Assembly: GCA_025929535.1 (NCBI GenBank)
Contig: JAICLZ010000007.1
Span: 1-64,000 of the forward strand
Direction: 5' to 3'
Length of the DNA stretch: 64,000 nt
Source of the DNA: Gemmatimonadaceae bacterium
Lineage (GTDB): Bacteria; Gemmatimonadota; Gemmatimonadetes; Gemmatimonadales; Gemmatimonadaceae
The notes below the pieces were generated by a model. The model made no database searches and had not been told where the DNA came from. It was given only the letters and a program-made list of their open reading frames with translations. Positions 61,300 through 64,000 of this stretch are shown here, piece by piece (the first letter of the stretch is position 1; each line of letters begins with the position of its first letter). The translations under genes were made by a program, and so were the position numbers.

Positions 61300-62238
61300 T
61301 TACTGCCTGTAGCCGCTCATCATCTCGCGCACGACGTTTCCGGTGATGAACGCCAGGTTGGCGGGGCGTTCGGCGAGGCGGCGCATGAGGTACGGATACC
61401 ACTGGGTCCCGAATGGCACGTAGACGCGCATGTTGTAACCCTCGCGCACGAGCTGGTCCTGCATGTCGCGACGCACGCCGTACAGCATCTGGAACTCGAA
61501 TCGCGCCGGCGGGATTTCCTTCTCCTTCACGAATCGCTTCGCCGCTTCGATGATCGCGGGATCGTGGGTGGCGATGCCGGGATAGTTGCCGTCCTGGATG
61601 AGCTTCTCCATGCAGCGCACGTAGTTGTCATCGACGTCCTTCTTGTCCGGATAGGCGACGGACGCGGGCTCCTTGTAGGCGCCCTTGCAGAGTCGCACCC
61701 GGCACTTGAGCATGATCGCGCGCTCCACGTCGGCGCTCGTGCGATAGAGATAGCTCTGCAGCACGATGCCGACGTTCTCACGGTAATTGGGATAGAGCCG
61801 ATCCTCGAACAGCTGCAGCGTGCGCTCGGTGTAGGCGCTTCCCTCCATGTCGAGGCGCACGAACGTGTCGTACTCCCGCGCCCGCGCGAGAATCGATTGC
61901 ATGAGCTCGACACAGAGCTCTTCATCGACGTCGAGTCCCATCTGCGTGAGCTTGACCGACACGTTCGCATCGAGCCGCTGCTCGTGGATGCGGTCGAGCA
62001 TCGTGATGTATTCCCGAGACGCGGCGCGCGCCTCCGGCTCGGAGCTCACGCTTTCGCCGAGGAGGTCGAGCGAGGCGGTGATCTTGCGCGCGTTCAGCGC
62101 CTTGACGGCATCGAGTGCGGTCTCGAGGGTCTCCCCGGCAACGAAGCGCGACGCGAACCGTTTCGCAAACCCATTTCGGCGAACCAGCCTGAAAATGCGT
62201 GGCTGATTTGAGAGATAGAGCAGGCTCTGTCGAAGCAT
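61300..62238 (-). CDS. Proline dehydrogenase
   Basis: 312 residues of the monofunctional FAD-dependent PRODH (TIM barrel). Motifs: SLDLLGESV, NVSVKLTQMGLD, FVRLDMEGSAYTERTL, VGIVLQSYLYRT, RVRLCKGAYKEP and VYVPFGTQWYPYLMRRLAERP. It oxidises proline to pyrroline-5-carboxylate, passing electrons to the quinone pool. No P5C dehydrogenase is fused or adjacent in the window. It fits the peptidase-rich, amino-acid-catabolic theme. The GTG/ATG alternatives upstream are weak; the ATG at 62238 fits the family length. Confidence 0.9.
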   Translation of the reverse strand: MLRQSLLYLSNQPRIFRLVRRNGFAKRFASRFVAGETLETALDAVKALNARKITASLDLLGESVSSEPEARAASREYITMLDRIHEQRLDANVSVKLTQMGLDVDEELCVELMQSILARAREYDTFVRLDMEGSAYTERTLQLFEDRLYPNYRENVGIVLQSYLYRTSADVERAIMLKCRVRLCKGAYKEPASVAYPDKKDVDDNYVRCMEKLIQDGNYPGIATHDPAIIEAAKRFVKEKEIPPARFEFQMLYGVRRDMQDQLVREGYNMRVYVPFGTQWYPYLMRRLAERPANLAFITGNVVREMMSGYRQ

Positions 62239-62306
62239 GAATGTCGGTTTGAGAAGAGAGCCCGCAGAGCGGTCTCCTTTGGATGCAAGCTAGGCCGCGG
62301 CCCGCA

Positions 62307-63965
62307 TCATCGCGAGTTCGTGTCGTCCGTCACAACGCGCCATACCGGGAATGCCTTGCCTGGCGCGAGCTCACTGTCGAACACGTTCCAGGTCACGAGC
62401 CCGTCGTCGCTCTCGGGATCGAGGAGGTAGAGCGCGGCGATCGCCTGCGGTTGATCGCCGCGCACCATCAGCATGTCGTTGGGCACCTGTGCGGTGGTGT
62501 CGTGCCAGCTCCCGGTGAGCTGCGCTTCGTGATGTCCCTGAAAGGCCTTCGGCTGCGTGTGTAGCGAGTCGACCTCGAATCGGCTCACGCGCGCGGACGT
62601 CATCCCCGCTGCCGGACGCTCGACGCGAATTCCGTGCTCGCGAAGAAGGCTGATGGCGAGGGTGTCGCCGGCGGGGAGCAGCCACGCGCGCGGAATCGTG
62701 CGCGTGAGCACGGGCTCGAAGCGGTCGTACACCGGCATGGGCTGCGTTTTCATCACCCCGGTTCGGCGGAAGCCGCGCGGCACGCCCGGCTGCGTGAGCG
62801 ACGAGTCGCCGGTGTGCGCCATCACCTCGAAGATGACCGGCAGCGTACGTGGCGCGGTGGTGAGGCGGGACCGGATTGGAATGGCCGCGCCGAAGGCTCC
62901 ACGCGCGAGCTCCGCGTCCGCCGCGCTCCCGATCGCGCGGATCTTCGCCCCGCGCTCGGCCACGAGCGACAGCAGCTCGTGCACGAACGCGTACGTGGAC
63001 TTCACGCGCCGCTCGAATGGATCGTGCGAATAGGCTTCGCTCAGGATCGAGATGCGCTGGCGAAGGCCGAAGTAGTTGGTGCCGAAGCGGGGGCGATGAT
63101 CGTAGGTGAACCAGCCGCTCTTCACGGTGTCCGTGATGTCGCGCTCTTCGTACTGCGTGTCGAAGTTGCCGTAGTCGAACACCTCGAATCCATCGCGCGC
63201 CTTCATGCGCCGGCGCAGCTCGGGAAGCAGGGAGTCTCGCGTGTACGCACCGGCATCGCGCGCCGCAGGGTTGAGCGAGGGCGCGTAGGTGAGCGCGTAG
63301 CCGTGGAAGCTCCCATCGGTGGTGTGGAGATCCACGAACACATCGGGGTTCCACTTCTCGAACGCCGCCAGCGACGCGCGCGTCTCGGGAGCCTCAGCCT
63401 TCACGTAGTCGCGATTCAGGTCGAGCATCTGCGCGTTCGGCCGCTGGCCCACGCTCTCCGGTCCGTTCTGCTCCGTGCGATTCACCGACTGCGGCTCGAA
63501 GCGCTCGTTGCCATCCGCGTTGTAGATCGGGACAGCGATGAGCACGATGGAGTCGAGCACGTTATTCCGCGTCGTCGCGAGATCGCGGACGAGCGCGAGC
63601 AGCGCTTCCTTCCCTTCGACCTCGCCCGCGTGGATGTTCGCCTGCACGTAGACGACTGGGCGGTTGAGCGCGCGTGCCTGCTCGGGCGTCGTCACCTGCG
63701 GGCGCGAGAGCACGAGCAGCGGCAGCACGCGTCCCTCGGTGGTGCGGCCGAGCTCCTGGCGCGACATCTGGACACCGAGGCGCTGGAGCGTGTCGATGAA
63801 CGCGATCACATCGGCGTAGGTCGATGTCTCCGCGTACGACGTTCGCTCGGCCCTCGTGTGCGGCAGCCTGGATGCGATCGGGGACTGCACGCGTTCGGGG
63901 GGCACACGGTGCGAGCACGCAATCGCCGTAATCAGCGCGCCCAGCGCCACCGCTTCGCGCCTCAC
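62307..63965 (-). CDS. Secreted or lipoprotein M14 zinc carboxypeptidase
   Basis: 552 residues from a GTG at 63965. The N-terminus (VALGALITAIACSH) is a signal with a possible lipobox ending in Cys17. The M14 core is clear: QANIHAGEVEGKE gives the HxxE pair, VPIYNADGNERF and LDLNRDYVK the substrate-binding residues, FVDLHTTDGSFHG the third zinc histidine, and SILSEAYSHDPF the catalytic glutamate. About 150 C-terminal residues are an added beta-rich domain. It should degrade peptides in the envelope. The GTG overlaps the TGA of the preceding partial gene (GTGA). Confidence 0.88.
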   Translation of the reverse strand: MRREAVALGALITAIACSHRVPPERVQSPIASRLPHTRAERTSYAETSTYADVIAFIDTLQRLGVQMSRQELGRTTEGRVLPLLVLSRPQVTTPEQARALNRPVVYVQANIHAGEVEGKEALLALVRDLATTRNNVLDSIVLIAVPIYNADGNERFEPQSVNRTEQNGPESVGQRPNAQMLDLNRDYVKAEAPETRASLAAFEKWNPDVFVDLHTTDGSFHGYALTYAPSLNPAARDAGAYTRDSLLPELRRRMKARDGFEVFDYGNFDTQYEERDITDTVKSGWFTYDHRPRFGTNYFGLRQRISILSEAYSHDPFERRVKSTYAFVHELLSLVAERGAKIRAIGSAADAELARGAFGAAIPIRSRLTTAPRTLPVIFEVMAHTGDSSLTQPGVPRGFRRTGVMKTQPMPVYDRFEPVLTRTIPRAWLLPAGDTLAISLLREHGIRVERPAAGMTSARVSRFEVDSLHTQPKAFQGHHEAQLTGSWHDTTAQVPNDMLMVRGDQPQAIAALYLLDPESDDGLVTWNVFDSELAPGKAFPVWRVVTDDTNSR

Positions 63966-64000
63966 GGATTCACGCGCTGCGCGGACGCGCCGAGCGTCTG
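63962..64000 (-). CDS. C-terminal end of a gene upstream of the M14 carboxypeptidase (partial)
   Basis: A leftward frame enters from the right edge and ends ...QTLGASAQRVNP with a TGA at 63964-63962, overlapping the GTG of the carboxypeptidase as GTGA. Twelve codons are too few to identify it. The overlap makes a co-translated upstream gene likely. Confidence 0.4.
   Translation of the reverse strand, partial: QTLGASAQRVNP

Noticed and set aside
1-64000. tRNA or rRNA genes
   Set aside because: Scanning by eye for T-loop-like GGTTCGA-type motifs and conserved rRNA stretches gave nothing that folds; a tRNA-finding program would settle it.

Overview
The window is a gene-dense, visibly GC-rich stretch of bacterial chromosome. 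It has many TGATG and ATGA start/stop overlaps and very short intergenic gaps. The content points to a heterotrophic Gram-negative-type bacterium, most likely Gemmatimonadota (inference from family content only; there is no rRNA here). The pointers are several large secreted peptidases (M28, M14 twice, DUF885, paired M16), a secreted amidohydrolase, a carboxypeptidase-regulatory/TonB-plug protein, Ser/Thr kinases with a 2TM domain, SoxYZ carriers and a split CGNR/ECF/TetR regulatory set. I see no rRNA, tRNA, CRISPR array, transposase or prophage gene. Most of the window reads as core or house-keeping chromosome with lineage-specific additions.

Layout. 1-6.5 kb: hotdog thioesterase, then a same-direction set of ATP-grasp ligase, luciferase-like flavin monooxygenase, SoxY and SoxZ, then a plug-domain protein and a secreted metallo-beta-lactamase-fold hydrolase. 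6.5-12.6 kb: regulators (CGNR zinc finger; TetR overlapping an ECF sigma factor, with a recognisable promoter and operators), a DEAH helicase, a Gln-rich secreted protein and a degenerate DUF2064 protein. 12.7-21 kb: phosphofructokinase, lone pseudopilin, DEAD-box helicase, an Arg/Asp-repeat secreted protein, a domain-rearranged aconitase, an alpha/beta hydrolase and a TPR-like protein. 21-28.6 kb: secreted peptidases and a glycoside-hydrolase-like protein. 28.6-35.4 kb: two tandem paralogous kinases divergent from lon, with two strong DNA palindromes between them.

35-46 kb: a membrane protein of unknown role, a bifunctional penicillin-binding protein, glutamine-dependent NAD synthetase followed by a GNAT acetyltransferase that may use a CTG start, a polytopic chemoreceptor, a HIT protein, a fused alpha/beta 2-oxoacid dehydrogenase E1, and a non-coding block built of inverted and direct repeats. 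46-55 kb: DUF4412-like secreted protein, amidohydrolase, HNH endonuclease, thioredoxin-fold ferredoxin, DinB-like protein, a rhodanese-OsmC-cysteine synthase operon, and a PPK2/GntR divergent pair with an inverted repeat. 55-64 kb: an active/inactive M16 peptidase pair, a ClC chloride transporter overlapping rsgA, proline dehydrogenase and an M14 carboxypeptidase.

Themes. (1) Extracytoplasmic peptide breakdown feeding amino-acid catabolism (peptidases, proline dehydrogenase, branched-chain-type E1). (2) Sulfur chemistry: SoxYZ with a flavin monooxygenase at one end, and a sulfurtransferase/OsmC/CysK operon at the other. (3) Stress and signalling: lon, ECF sigma, TetR, paired kinases, chemoreceptor, PPK2. 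The best candidates for something undescribed are the ATP-grasp/monooxygenase/SoxYZ set, the promoter-embedded TetR-sigma module, the kinase pair/lon divergent region, and the repeat block near 45.7-46.0 kb.
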